Assembly (NCBI GenBank): GCA_030655515.1
Contig: JAURVI010000045.1
Location: forward strand, 1-64,000
Direction: 5' to 3'
DNA: 64,000 nucleotides
Origin: Polaromonas sp.
GTDB lineage: Bacteria; Pseudomonadota; Gammaproteobacteria; Burkholderiales; Burkholderiaceae_C
Below the pieces are notes generated by a model. That model did no database searches, was not told where the DNA came from, and saw only the letters and a list, made by a program, of their open reading frames with translations. Shown here in pieces: positions 47,402-54,537 of the stretch. Position numbers and translations under genes: made by a program. Positions within the stretch are counted from its first letter, which is position 1. Each line of letters starts with the position of its first letter.

Positions 47402-47639
47402 ATCGAATGAGCCGCGCAATCTCAGGCGCTGGGCGCTCATCATCTGGCCGGCTTTCCTGGCAGCGTGCCTGCTGCAAGCACTGATTTTTGCAGTGATCGA
47501 CCCCGCTGAAATCCAATGGCCGGGGCAGTTTTGGCAACCGACACGTCTAGGCGTTTATACGATCGCCTTCTTTTTGTTTTGGTTGATCAACATGGTCTGC
47601 AGCGGTCTGGCTTTGTGGCTGGCCCAACCGGAGCAATAG
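47388..47639 (+). CDS. Small two-helix membrane protein linked to the cbb3 locus
   Basis: I do not recognise a named family in this 83-aa protein. It has two predicted membrane helices (WALIIWPAFLAACLLQALIFAVI and IAFFLFWLINMVCSGLALWLA) around a short loop DPAEIQWPGQFW. The ATG at 47388 lies inside ccoH, with GGAGG 8 bp upstream, so translation is coupled to it. Position and size suggest an accessory factor of the oxidase. It is the last gene of the cco operon. Confidence 0.78.
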   Translation: MGNPESNEPRNLRRWALIIWPAFLAACLLQALIFAVIDPAEIQWPGQFWQPTRLGVYTIAFFLFWLINMVCSGLALWLAQPEQ

Positions 47640-47713
47640 ATCCATGAATTCGGGTATCGCGCTGCGGCGACTGCGCAGGCGACCGCGTACCAGACCCGCA
47701 GGCTGATGCGTTA

Positions 47714-47834
47714 GGGCAATGCTGAATAAGTCTCCCCGTTCGGACTGAGCCTGTCGAAGTCCTTCGCAAGTTGTTGATTTGCAAGGGCAGCGTTTCGACA
47801 GGCTCAACGCGAACGGACTTATTCAGCGTAGCCT
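47714..47834. repeat. REP-like inverted pair downstream of the cco operon
   Basis: The left arm (47714-47758, with GCTGAATAAGTC and GACTGAGCCTGTCGAA) and right arm (47792-47834, with TTTCGACAGGCTCAACGCG and GACTTATTCAGC) are imperfect complements. The GAGCCTGTCGAA core is shared with the repeats at 24963-25048 and at the right edge of the window. It could terminate the cco transcript. Confidence 0.65.
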
Positions 47835-48035
47835 TAGCGCAGGAAAAGCCAGCGCATCCCCGCCACTGCCGCGCGAATGGAGGCCCTGATGACGCAGACC
47901 GGCCGGTGATCGCCCGGGGCGACTGGTTGCTGGATTGCCCCATGCGCCTCCAAAGAGGGTCGTCAGCATGTCCCCACCTGCGCGTCGAAGGCTGATGGCT
48001 GCGCCGTGGCGATGCTCGCATTTCATTATCCGATA

Positions 48036-48050
48036 AATGCATTTTGCATT
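48036..48050. promoter_or_regulatory. Palindrome in aceA upstream region
   Basis: AATGCATTTTGCATT is an inverted repeat (AATGC/GCATT). TTTTGCATTA at 48042-48051 also recurs inverted as TAATGCAAAA at 48120-48129. These may be operator half-sites for an acetate/glyoxylate-shunt regulator; the identity of such a regulator is unknown here. Confidence 0.4.
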
Positions 48051-48160
48051 ACGGAAAATAGAAATGGTGCAGTGCGGAAAAATTTCTCAATATAAGAAAA
48101 TATATTCTGTATTGTGAAATAATGCAAAAATAGCCTTGATTTTATTGAAAATAATTTTTA

Positions 48161-48172
48161 TCTTATATAAGA
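48161..48172. promoter_or_regulatory. Perfect 12-bp palindrome upstream of aceA
   Basis: TCTTATATAAGA is a perfect palindrome 118 bp before the aceA ATG. A related palindrome follows at 48187-48204. Both sit in the AT-rich promoter zone and are candidate binding sites. Confidence 0.45.
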
Positions 48173-48186
48173 CATAAGAGCTTAAA

Positions 48187-48204
48187 AAGTCTTGTAGAAG
48201 ACTT
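48187..48204. promoter_or_regulatory. 18-bp palindrome upstream of aceA
   Basis: AAGTCTTGTAGAAGACTT has perfect 7-bp arms around GTAG. It shares AAGAC/GTCTT half-sites with the neighbouring TCTTATATAAGAC element. Probable regulator site; the regulator is not identified. Confidence 0.45.
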
Positions 48205-48289
48205 AAAGTTGATCTCAGCGCAAACGGCAAAAGCCTGGATATTGCGCAACGCAGTTTGCCCACCAATTTTTAACCTCCGGAGTGACCTC

Positions 48290-49609
48290 ATGCCACAGAC
48301 CCTCACAGAACAACTGAGCCGCGAACAGCAAATTTCCGCCCTCGAAAAGGACTGGGCGACCAACCCCCGCTGGAAGGGCATCAAGCGCGGCTACAGCGCT
48401 GCCGATGTGGTGCGTCTGCGTGGCTCCTTTCCGATCGAGCACACGCTGGCTCGCCGCGGTGCCGAAAAGCTCTGGAATCTCGTGAACAACGAGCCCTACG
48501 TCAACTGTCTCGGCGCACTGACCGGTGGCCAGGCGATGCAGCAGGTCAAGGCCGGCGTGAAGGCGATTTACCTGTCGGGCTGGCAAGTCGCAGCCGACAA
48601 CAACAGCTACGCCTCGATGTACCCCGACCAGTCGCTGTACCCGGTTGATTCCGTGCCGACCGTCGTTGAGCGTATCAACAACACTTTCCGCCGGGCCGAC
48701 GAAATCCAGCATTCCAAAGGCATTGATGCCGGCGACAAGGGCTACATCGACAACTTCGCGCCCATCGTGGCCGACGCGGAAGCCGGTTTCGGCGGCGTGC
48801 TCAATGCCTTCGAACTGATGAAGGCCATGATCAAGGCGGGCGCTGCCGGTGTGCATTGGGAAGACCAGTTGGCCTCGGTCAAGAAGTGCGGTCACATGGG
48901 CGGCAAAGTGCTGGTGCCTACGGTTGAAGCCAACCAGAAGCTGATCGCAGCGCGCATGGCCGCTGATGTTTGCGGCGTTCCGACGCTGGTGATTGCCCGT
49001 ACCGACGCTGAAGCGGCCGACTTGCTGACGTCCGACTATGATGAGAACGACAAGCCTTTCCTGACCGGCGAGCGGACCTCGGAAGGTTTTTACAAAACCA
49101 AAAAAGGCATTGACCAGGCCATCAGCCGTGCGATTGCCTACGCCCACTACGCCGACCTCGTGTGGTGCGAGACCGGCACGCCGGATCTGGCGTTTGCCAA
49201 AAAGTTTGCCGACGCCGTTCACAAGGTTCACCCGGGCAAGATGCTGGCCTACAACTGCTCGCCATCGTTCAACTGGAAGAAAAACCTCGACGATGCGACC
49301 ATCGCCAAGTTCCAGCGCGAACTCGGCGCGATGGGCTACAAGTACCAGTTCATCACGCTCGCCGGCATTCACTCCATGTGGTACAACATGTTCGATCTGG
49401 CGCAGGACTACGTCAAGCGCGGCATGTCGGCCTATGTCGAGAAGGTGCAGGAGCCCGAGTTCGCAGCCCGTGACCGTGGCTATACCTTCGTGTCGCACCA
49501 GCAGGAAGTCGGCACCGGTTATTTCGACGAAGTCACCACCGTCATCCAGGGCGGCAAGTCCAGCGTGACCGCGCTGACCGGCTCGACCGAAGAAGAGCAG
49601 TTCCACTGA
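48290..49609 (+). CDS. aceA: Isocitrate lyase
   Basis: The 439-aa protein is close to E. coli AceA in length. The catalytic signature KKCGHMGGK contains C200; WEDQLASV and [12 protein letters not shown] are further family motifs. It splits isocitrate to glyoxylate and succinate for growth on acetate or fatty acids. I chose the ATG at 48290 with CGGAG upstream; the frame extends 27 codons further but into promoter sequence. Malate synthase is not adjacent. An intrinsic terminator follows at 49635. Confidence 0.96.
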   Translation: MPQTLTEQLSREQQISALEKDWATNPRWKGIKRGYSAADVVRLRGSFPIEHTLARRGAEKLWNLVNNEPYVNCLGALTGGQAMQQVKAGVKAIYLSGWQVAADNNSYASMYPDQSLYPVDSVPTVVERINNTFRRADEIQHSKGIDAGDKGYIDNFAPIVADAEAGFGGVLNAFELMKAMIKAGAAGVHWEDQLASVKKCGHMGGKVLVPTVEANQKLIAARMAADVCGVPTLVIARTDAEAADLLTSDYDENDKPFLTGERTSEGFYKTKKGIDQAISRAIAYAHYADLVWCETGTPDLAFAKKFADAVHKVHPGKMLAYNCSPSFNWKKNLDDATIAKFQRELGAMGYKYQFITLAGIHSMWYNMFDLAQDYVKRGMSAYVEKVQEPEFAARDRGYTFVSHQQEVGTGYFDEVTTVIQGGKSSVTALTGSTEEEQFH

Positions 49610-49634
49610 GCTGAGGGCCGTTGCCTTGAGACCG

Positions 49635-49669
49635 ACCCGGCGTAAGCTGCCAGCTTCGCCGGGTTTTTT
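49635..49669 (+). terminator. Intrinsic terminator after aceA
   Basis: The stem ACCCGGCG (49635-49642) pairs with CGCCGGGT (49657-49664), and an inner AAGCTG/CAGCTT pairing extends it; six T residues follow (49664-49669). Confidence 0.88.
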
Positions 49670-49767
49670 GCTATGGCGCGGCGTCTGAGTGGCGGGCTGA
49701 AGCTGCCGTAAAATAACGCCATGCAATCAACCAGGCTGAAAACAGGAAGGGCGCTCGGGTTAGGGTT

Positions 49768-49821
49768 ATGACACCGCGAACGACGACCACGCCTCCTGTT
49801 TGGAGTCATCCTGGGTGTTAG
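49768..49821 (+). CDS. Thr-rich leader peptide of thrS
   Basis: The 17-residue peptide MTPRTTTTPPVWSHPGC has five threonines, four of them consecutive (codons 5-8, ACG ACG ACC ACG). It lies 108 bp before thrS and is followed by alternative hairpins and a rho-independent terminator. The start overlaps the stop of an upstream 16-codon mini-ORF (49721-49771). A run of cognate codons ahead of a synthetase gene is the hallmark of attenuation. Confidence 0.6.
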   Translation: MTPRTTTTPPVWSHPGC

Positions 49822-49844
49822 CCGCATCCCCCAGATGATTCAGA

Positions 49845-49861
49845 GCTACTGAATTCATAGC
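49845..49861. repeat. GCTA-N9-TAGC mini-palindrome in thrS leader
   Basis: GCTACTGAATTCATAGC is a 17-nt member of the same mini-palindrome family as those at 21224, 51897 and 53354. It lies within the attenuator region between the leader peptide and the terminator hairpin. Confidence 0.5.
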
Positions 49862-49883
49862 GATTCTCCAGCCCAACACCATC

Positions 49884-49909
49884 AAGCGCGGCAGTTTCCG
49901 CGCTTTTTC
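49884..49909 (+). terminator. Attenuator-type terminator before thrS
   Basis: AAGCGCGG (49884-49891), six-base loop, CCGCGCTT (49898-49905) and a run of T residues form a clear intrinsic terminator between leader peptide and thrS. A terminator just ahead of an essential gene implies conditional read-through. Confidence 0.8.
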
Positions 49910-49929
49910 ATTTTTACGGCCTGCCCACC

Positions 49930-51837
49930 ATGATCAAAATTACGCTGCCAGACGCCTCCATTCGAGAATTTCCCCAGCCTGTCACGGTGGCCGAGGTGGC
50001 CGCCGCCATTGGCGCCGGCCTGGTCAAGGCCGCGCTGGGCGGCAAAGTGAGTGGCAAGGTGGTGGACACGAGCTATCTCATCACCGCCGACAGCCCGTTG
50101 GCCATCCTCACTGCCAAGGACCCCGAAGGCCTGGACGTGATTCGCCACTCGACCGCCCACCTGCTGGCCTATGCGGTCAAGGAGCTGTTCCCGGACGCGC
50201 AGGTGACGATTGGCCCGGTGATCGAGAACGGTTTTTTCTATGACTTTTCGTACAAGCGGCCGTTCACGCCGGAGGACCTGGCGGCCATTGAAAAGAAAAT
50301 GACCGAGCTCGCGGCCAAAGACGAGCCGGTGACGCGACGCGTGTTGCCGCGGGACGAAGCCGTGGCCTACTTCAAGGAACTGGGCGAGCATTACAAGGCC
50401 GAGATCATCGCCAGCATTCCGGCCAATGAGGATGTGTCGCTGTACCGCGAGGGCAAGTTCGAGGACCTGTGCCGCGGCCCGCACGTGCCCAGCACCGGCA
50501 AGCTCAAGCACTTCAAGCTCATGAAGCTGGCCGGCGCCTACTGGCGCGGCGATCACAACAATGAAATGCTGCAACGCATTTACGGCACGGCCTGGGCCAC
50601 GAAAGACGAGTTGCAGCAATACCTGACCATGCTTGAAGAAGCGGAGAAACGCGACCACCGCAAGCTGGGCCGCGAGCTAGACCTGTTCCATATCGACGAC
50701 CACGCGCCCGGCTTGGTGTTCTGGCATCCCAAGGGCTGGACGGTGTGGCAGGGCGTGGAGCAGTACATGCGCAAGGTTTACCAGGACAACGGCTACCAGG
50801 AAGTCAAAGGCCCGCAAGTCATCGACAAGACCCTGTGGGAGAAGACCGGCCATTGGGACAAGTACCGCGAGAACATGTTCACGACCGAATCGGAAAAGCG
50901 CGAATACGCGCTCAAGCCGATGAACTGCCCCGGCCACATCCTGATTTTCAAGCAGGGCATCAAGAGCTACCGCGACCTGCCGCTGCGTTACGGCGAGTTC
51001 GGCCAGTGCCACCGCAACGAACCCTCCGGCGGCCTGCACGGCATCATGCGCGTGCGCGGCTTCACGCAGGACGATGGCCACATCTTCTGTACCGAAGAGC
51101 AGATCCTCAAGGAATGCGTCGACTACACGACGCTGCTGCAAAAAGTCTACACCGACTTCGGTTTCAAGAACATCATCTACAAGGTCGCCACGCGTCCTGA
51201 AGCGCGCATCGGCTCCGACGAAAGCTGGGACAAGGCCGAACACGCGCTGATGGAAAGCCTGCGCGCGTCAGGTTGCGAATTCGAAATTTCGCCCGGCGAC
51301 GGCGCGTTCTACGGCCCGAAGATCGAATACACGCTGAAAGACGCGATTGGCCGGCAATGGCAGTGCGGCACCATGCAGGTTGATTTTTCGATGCCGGAGC
51401 GGCTGGATGCCGAGTACGTGGGCGAAGACGGCGCGCGCCATCGCCCCGTCATGCTGCACCGCGCCATCGTCGGCAGCCTGGAGCGCTTCATCGGCATTTT
51501 GATCGAAGAACATGCCGGCGCACTGCCCACCTGGCTGGCGCCGGTGCAGGTTTCGGTGCTCAATATCACCGATGCGCAGGCCGATTACTGTCGCGAAATA
51601 GCTAAATCGCTTCAAAATCAAGGGCTTAGGGTCAATCTGGATCTGCGCAACGAGAAAATTACGTATAAAATACGGGAGCATTCAATGCAAAAGCTGCCTT
51701 ACCTCCTTGTCGTGGGCGATAAAGAGAAGGAAGCCGGCGCGGTTGCAGTGCGCGCCCGGGGTAACAAAGACCTTGGCGTCATGTCGCTGGAAGCATTTGC
51801 CCAAACGATTGCTTCCGACATTACCCAAAAAATCTGA
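49930..51837 (+). CDS. thrS: Threonyl-tRNA synthetase
   Basis: The 635-aa class II synthetase has an N-terminal TGS domain (1-62), an editing domain with HSTAH (73-77), the catalytic core with MNCPGH (zinc ligand C333) and [30 protein letters not shown], and the anticodon-binding domain from about residue 540 ([14 protein letters not shown]). It charges tRNA-Thr. It is the first gene of the translation cluster and is preceded by a candidate threonine attenuator. Confidence 0.96.
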   Translation: MIKITLPDASIREFPQPVTVAEVAAAIGAGLVKAALGGKVSGKVVDTSYLITADSPLAILTAKDPEGLDVIRHSTAHLLAYAVKELFPDAQVTIGPVIENGFFYDFSYKRPFTPEDLAAIEKKMTELAAKDEPVTRRVLPRDEAVAYFKELGEHYKAEIIASIPANEDVSLYREGKFEDLCRGPHVPSTGKLKHFKLMKLAGAYWRGDHNNEMLQRIYGTAWATKDELQQYLTMLEEAEKRDHRKLGRELDLFHIDDHAPGLVFWHPKGWTVWQGVEQYMRKVYQDNGYQEVKGPQVIDKTLWEKTGHWDKYRENMFTTESEKREYALKPMNCPGHILIFKQGIKSYRDLPLRYGEFGQCHRNEPSGGLHGIMRVRGFTQDDGHIFCTEEQILKECVDYTTLLQKVYTDFGFKNIIYKVATRPEARIGSDESWDKAEHALMESLRASGCEFEISPGDGAFYGPKIEYTLKDAIGRQWQCGTMQVDFSMPERLDAEYVGEDGARHRPVMLHRAIVGSLERFIGILIEEHAGALPTWLAPVQVSVLNITDAQADYCREIAKSLQNQGLRVNLDLRNEKITYKIREHSMQKLPYLLVVGDKEKEAGAVAVRARGNKDLGVMSLEAFAQTIASDITQKI

Positions 51838-51882
51838 TTTTTTAACTGCTTTGTTAATGATTTTGGTTTTTCGTCCTTGTCG

Positions 51883-51913
51883 GGCGGGCGCAAGCAGCTA
51901 TAGCTTTTATAGC
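51883..51913. repeat. GCTA-N9-TAGC mini-palindrome between thrS and infC
   Basis: The 17-mer GCTATAGCTTTTATAGC (51897-51913) is preceded by GGCGGGCGCAAGCAGCTAT (51883-51901), identical to 21210-21228 in murI. It lies just before the infC ribosome site and could affect infC translation. Confidence 0.6.
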
Positions 51914-51934
51914 AACTGTTAAAGGATCAGAACC

Positions 51935-52534
51935 ATCGCTACTGAATTTCGTGACCGCCGTCACCGTGAAGAACGCAAGCATCGCTTGAACCGTGAAATT
52001 ATGGCCCCTGAAGTGCGTCTGACCGGGCCGGACAATGAGCCTTTGGGCGTTGTCAGCATCATGGAGGCACTGCGTCTGGCCGGTGAGGCCGACGTAGACC
52101 TTGTTGAAATCTCGCCCACGGCGGTGCCGCCGGTGTGCAGGCTGATGGACTATGGCAAGTTCAAGTATGCCGAGCAGAAAAAGGCGGCTGAAGCGAAGTC
52201 CAAGCAGAAAGTGATCGAGGTCAAGGAAATCAAGTTCCGGCCCGGCACCGACGATGGTGACTACAACATCAAACTGCGCAATATCAAGCGCTTTTTGGAA
52301 GAGGGCGACAAGTGCAAGATCACCCTGCGCTTTCGCGGTCGCGAAATCACGCACCAGGAATTGGGCCTGGCCCTGCTGGCGCGTATCCGTGACGAGTTGG
52401 CTGATTTGATTCTGGTGGAGCAGTTCCCCAAACTCGAAGGCCGGCAGATGGTCATGATGATCGCGCCGGGCAAGAAAAAGGTGGCTGCCAAGCCTGCGCC
52501 AGTCGCCGCAGAAGCGGTGCCGACAAACGCCTGA
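51935..52534 (+). CDS. infC: Translation initiation factor IF-3 with ATC start codon
   Basis: The 199-aa protein begins (M)[20 protein letters not shown], the normal IF-3 start, and continues [25 protein letters not shown], with [30 protein letters not shown] at the domain junction. The only start consistent with this N-terminus is ATC at 51935, with AAGGA 8 bp upstream; an in-frame TAA at 51920 excludes an upstream ATG. IF-3 genes of other bacteria use the rare AUU start for autoregulation, since IF-3 itself discriminates against non-canonical start codons. The fallback start would be TTG at 51986, which would drop 17 conserved residues. Confidence 0.92.
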   Translation: MATEFRDRRHREERKHRLNREIMAPEVRLTGPDNEPLGVVSIMEALRLAGEADVDLVEISPTAVPPVCRLMDYGKFKYAEQKKAAEAKSKQKVIEVKEIKFRPGTDDGDYNIKLRNIKRFLEEGDKCKITLRFRGREITHQELGLALLARIRDELADLILVEQFPKLEGRQMVMMIAPGKKKVAAKPAPVAAEAVPTNA

Positions 52535-52748
52535 AGGGGCGGCTGTCGCGAATGAGGAGTTCTATCTGCGGGTGGGGTCACCGGCAGGTTTTTCGAGGGA
52601 ACGCATCAAGCGTTTCCTGAGAAGGCAGACAAACTCTGCTTTCCGAAAGTGGCGAACTTGAAAACTCGCCACGACAAGTGGCTCGGGGCCATCAAGTCTG
52701 CGGAAGGTTCGCAGCGCCTCGCGAGCACAAATGAAAAGGAGCATTGAA
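52535..52748 (+). promoter_or_regulatory. Structured leader before rpmI-rplT
   Basis: The 214-bp gap holds no gene but several hairpins: GCAGA/TCTGC (52625-52639) and GTGGCGA (52649-52655) with TCGCCAC (52666-52672). In other bacteria L20 represses rpmI-rplT by binding such structures; homology to those leaders has not been tested. A promoter inside the gap is also possible. Confidence 0.4.
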
Positions 52749-52952
52749 ATGCCCAAAATGAAGACCAAGAGCGGCGCTAAAAAGCGTTTCCGCGTTCGTC
52801 CCGGTGGCACCGTCAAGCGCGGTCAAGCCTTCAAGCGTCACATCCTGACCAAGAAGACCACCAAAAATAAACGCCATCTGCGCGGTGCGGTCGCTGTTCA
52901 TGAGACCAATATGGGTCACATGGCGCAGATGCTGCCGGGCATGGGTATTTAA
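52749..52952 (+). CDS. rpmI: 50S ribosomal protein L35
   Basis: The 67-aa basic protein [20 protein letters not shown], then [18 protein letters not shown], is L35. The start at 52749 fits the family N-terminus, with AAGGAG upstream at 52735-52740. It lies 26 bp ahead of rplT in the standard infC-rpmI-rplT order. Confidence 0.96.
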   Translation: MPKMKTKSGAKKRFRVRPGGTVKRGQAFKRHILTKKTTKNKRHLRGAVAVHETNMGHMAQMLPGMGI

Positions 52953-52978
52953 ATTTTCGACGAACAAGGAGTACTCAC

Positions 52979-53338
52979 ATGCCTCGCGTCAAACGTGGTG
53001 TAACGGCTCGCGCCCGCCACAAAAAAGTTTTAGCCCTTGCAAAAGGTTTCCGCGGCCGCCGCGGCAATGTCTTCCGCATCGCCAAAGAAGCGGTGATGAA
53101 GGCCGGGCAATATGCCTACCGTGACCGCCGTACCAAAAAACGTGTGTTTCGCCAGTTGTGGATCGCGCGTATCAACGCTGCCAGCCGCTCCTTCGGCATG
53201 ACTTACAGCCAGTTCGCCAACGGCCTGAAAAAAGCCGGCATCGAGATCGACCGCAAGGTATTGTCTGATATGGCGATTCACGACAGCGCTGCTTTCGGCG
53301 CCATCGTGGAACAGGTCAAGGCCAAGCTTGCTGCTTGA
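52979..53338 (+). CDS. rplT: 50S ribosomal protein L20
   Basis: The 119-aa protein [20 protein letters not shown], then [29 protein letters not shown] and [20 protein letters not shown], is L20. It binds 23S rRNA early in 50S assembly and is a known autoregulator of its operon in other bacteria. AAGGAG precedes the ATG. Confidence 0.97.
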   Translation: MPRVKRGVTARARHKKVLALAKGFRGRRGNVFRIAKEAVMKAGQYAYRDRRTKKRVFRQLWIARINAASRSFGMTYSQFANGLKKAGIEIDRKVLSDMAIHDSAAFGAIVEQVKAKLAA

Positions 53339-53353
53339 TTTTCAGGGTAATCC

Positions 53354-53370
53354 GCTATTAAATTAATAGC
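53354..53370. repeat. GCTA-N9-TAGC mini-palindrome after rplT
   Basis: GCTATTAAATTAATAGC is a perfect inverted repeat (GCTATTA/TAATAGC) 16 bp after the rplT stop. It has the same length and ends as the copies at 21224, 49845 and 51897. Confidence 0.6.
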
Positions 53371-53387
53371 TAATTACGCACGAAAAT

Positions 53388-53425
53388 AAAGGCTGGAGCT
53401 TGAAAAGGCTCTGGCCTTTTTTTTT
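53388..53425 (+). terminator. Intrinsic terminator or attenuator between rplT and pheS
   Basis: AAAGGCTGGAGC (53388-53399) pairs with GCTCTGGCCTTT (53408-53419, two wobble pairs) and is followed by a long T-run to 53425. I find no Phe-rich leader peptide, so this is more likely a partial terminator than a Phe attenuator. Confidence 0.75.
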
Positions 53426-53448
53426 AGATTGAACAGGTTTCCCCACCC

Positions 53449-54501
53449 ATGACGGATTTAGACTCCATTGTCGACAGCGCGAGAGCCGCGTTTTCCGTGG
53501 CCGCCACGCCCGCTGATCTGGAAAACGCCAAAGCGCAATTTCTGGGTAAGTCCGGCCGCGTCACGGCGCTGATGAAAGGTCTGGCGGCCTTGAGCGTGGA
53601 GGAGAAAAAAACCCGCGGCGCAGCCATCAACCTGGCCAAGCAGGCCATCGAAGCCGCGCTGAACGAGCGCCGCCAGGCGCTGCTTGATGCCGAGCTACAG
53701 GTGCAGCTCAAAGCCGAAGCGCTCGACGTCACTTTGCCGGGCCGCCAGCGTCCGCAGGGCGGGCTGCACCCGGTGTCGCTGACCCTGGAGCGTATCGAGG
53801 CCATTTTCGGCTCCATGGGTTTTGACGTGGCGCAAGGCCCGGAGATCGAAACCGACTGGTTCAACTTCACGGCCCTGAATACGCCTGAAGACCATCCGGC
53901 GCGGTCCATGCATGACACGTTTTATGTCGAAGGCGGTACCGAGACTGCGCCCAACCTGCTGCGCACCCACACCAGCCCGATGCAGATCCGCTACGCGGTG
54001 CAGCATGTCAAAAAGCACCGTGCGCTGATGGATGCCGGTGGCCTGATGCCCGAGATTCGCGTGATTGCGCCGGGCCGCACCTACCGTGTGGACAGCGATG
54101 CGACGCACTCGCCGATGTTCCACCAGTGCGAGGGCCTGTGGATAGGCCAGAACGTCAGCTTCAAGGACCTGAAGGTGGTGTTCACCGATTTCTGTCGCAC
54201 GTTTTTCGAATCCGACGATCTGGTGCTGCGTTTTCGTCCGAGTTTTTTTCCTTTCACCGAGCCCAGCGCCGAGATCGACATTCAGTTCCCGGCCGGGCCG
54301 CTGGCGGGCCGCTGGCTGGAAGTGGCCGGTTCCGGCCAGGTACACCCGAGCGTGGTGCGCAACATGGGGCTGGACCCCGAGCAGTACATCGGCTTTGCTT
54401 TCGGCATGGGGCCGGACCGGCTGACGATGCTGCGTTATGGCGTCAATGATTTGCGGCTGTTCTTCGACGGCGATCTGCGCTTTCTGTCGCAGTTTCAGTA
54501 A
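53449..54501 (+). CDS. pheS: Phenylalanyl-tRNA synthetase alpha subunit
   Basis: The 350-aa protein has an N-terminal coiled-coil (residues 1-90) and the class II catalytic core: [56 protein letters not shown] and the motif 3 region [25 protein letters not shown]. It forms the alpha2beta2 enzyme with PheT, which follows after 36 bp. Confidence 0.97.
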   Translation: MTDLDSIVDSARAAFSVAATPADLENAKAQFLGKSGRVTALMKGLAALSVEEKKTRGAAINLAKQAIEAALNERRQALLDAELQVQLKAEALDVTLPGRQRPQGGLHPVSLTLERIEAIFGSMGFDVAQGPEIETDWFNFTALNTPEDHPARSMHDTFYVEGGTETAPNLLRTHTSPMQIRYAVQHVKKHRALMDAGGLMPEIRVIAPGRTYRVDSDATHSPMFHQCEGLWIGQNVSFKDLKVVFTDFCRTFFESDDLVLRFRPSFFPFTEPSAEIDIQFPAGPLAGRWLEVAGSGQVHPSVVRNMGLDPEQYIGFAFGMGPDRLTMLRYGVNDLRLFFDGDLRFLSQFQ

Positions 54502-54537
54502 TCCATCGGTTCATCAGTCCATCAGGCTCAATAAAAA

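Larger units (their letters stand above)
47640..48289. other. 650-bp non-coding region between cco locus and isocitrate lyase
   Basis: From left to right it holds the REP-like pair (47714-47834), then about 180 bp of GC-rich sequence (47835-48020) in which I find no convincing gene on either strand, and then an AT-rich segment (48020-48210) unlike the rest of the window, which is the aceA promoter region with several palindromes. Confidence 0.7.
49709..49929 (+). promoter_or_regulatory. Candidate threonine attenuator leader of thrS
   Basis: A TAAAAT hexamer (49709-49714) precedes two overlapping mini-ORFs. The first (49721-49771, 16 codons) ends at an ATGA that starts the Thr-rich peptide (49768-49821). 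A hairpin TCATCCTGGG (49806-49815) with CCCAGATGA (49830-49838) competes with GGTGTT/AACACC pairing further on. A terminator (AAGCGCGG/CCGCGCTT plus T-run, 49884-49909) ends 20 bp before the thrS ATG. This is the layout of transcription attenuation by a leader peptide. All elements are visible; regulation by charged tRNA-Thr is inferred. Confidence 0.6.

Noticed and set aside
47771-47995. A 74-codon open frame in the gap after the cco operon
   Set aside because: It begins inside the REP-like repeat, has no ribosome site and its translation has low-complexity, arginine- and cysteine-rich character typical of out-of-frame GC-rich DNA.
48209-48289. A 27-residue N-terminal extension of isocitrate lyase
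   Set aside because: The extension runs through promoter-like sequence, lacks a ribosome site and precedes the normal AceA N-terminus, whose ATG at 48290 has CGGAG upstream.
53388-53425. Phe attenuator for pheST
   Set aside because: No Phe-rich leader peptide is found between rplT and the hairpin, so a plain or partial terminator is the simpler reading.
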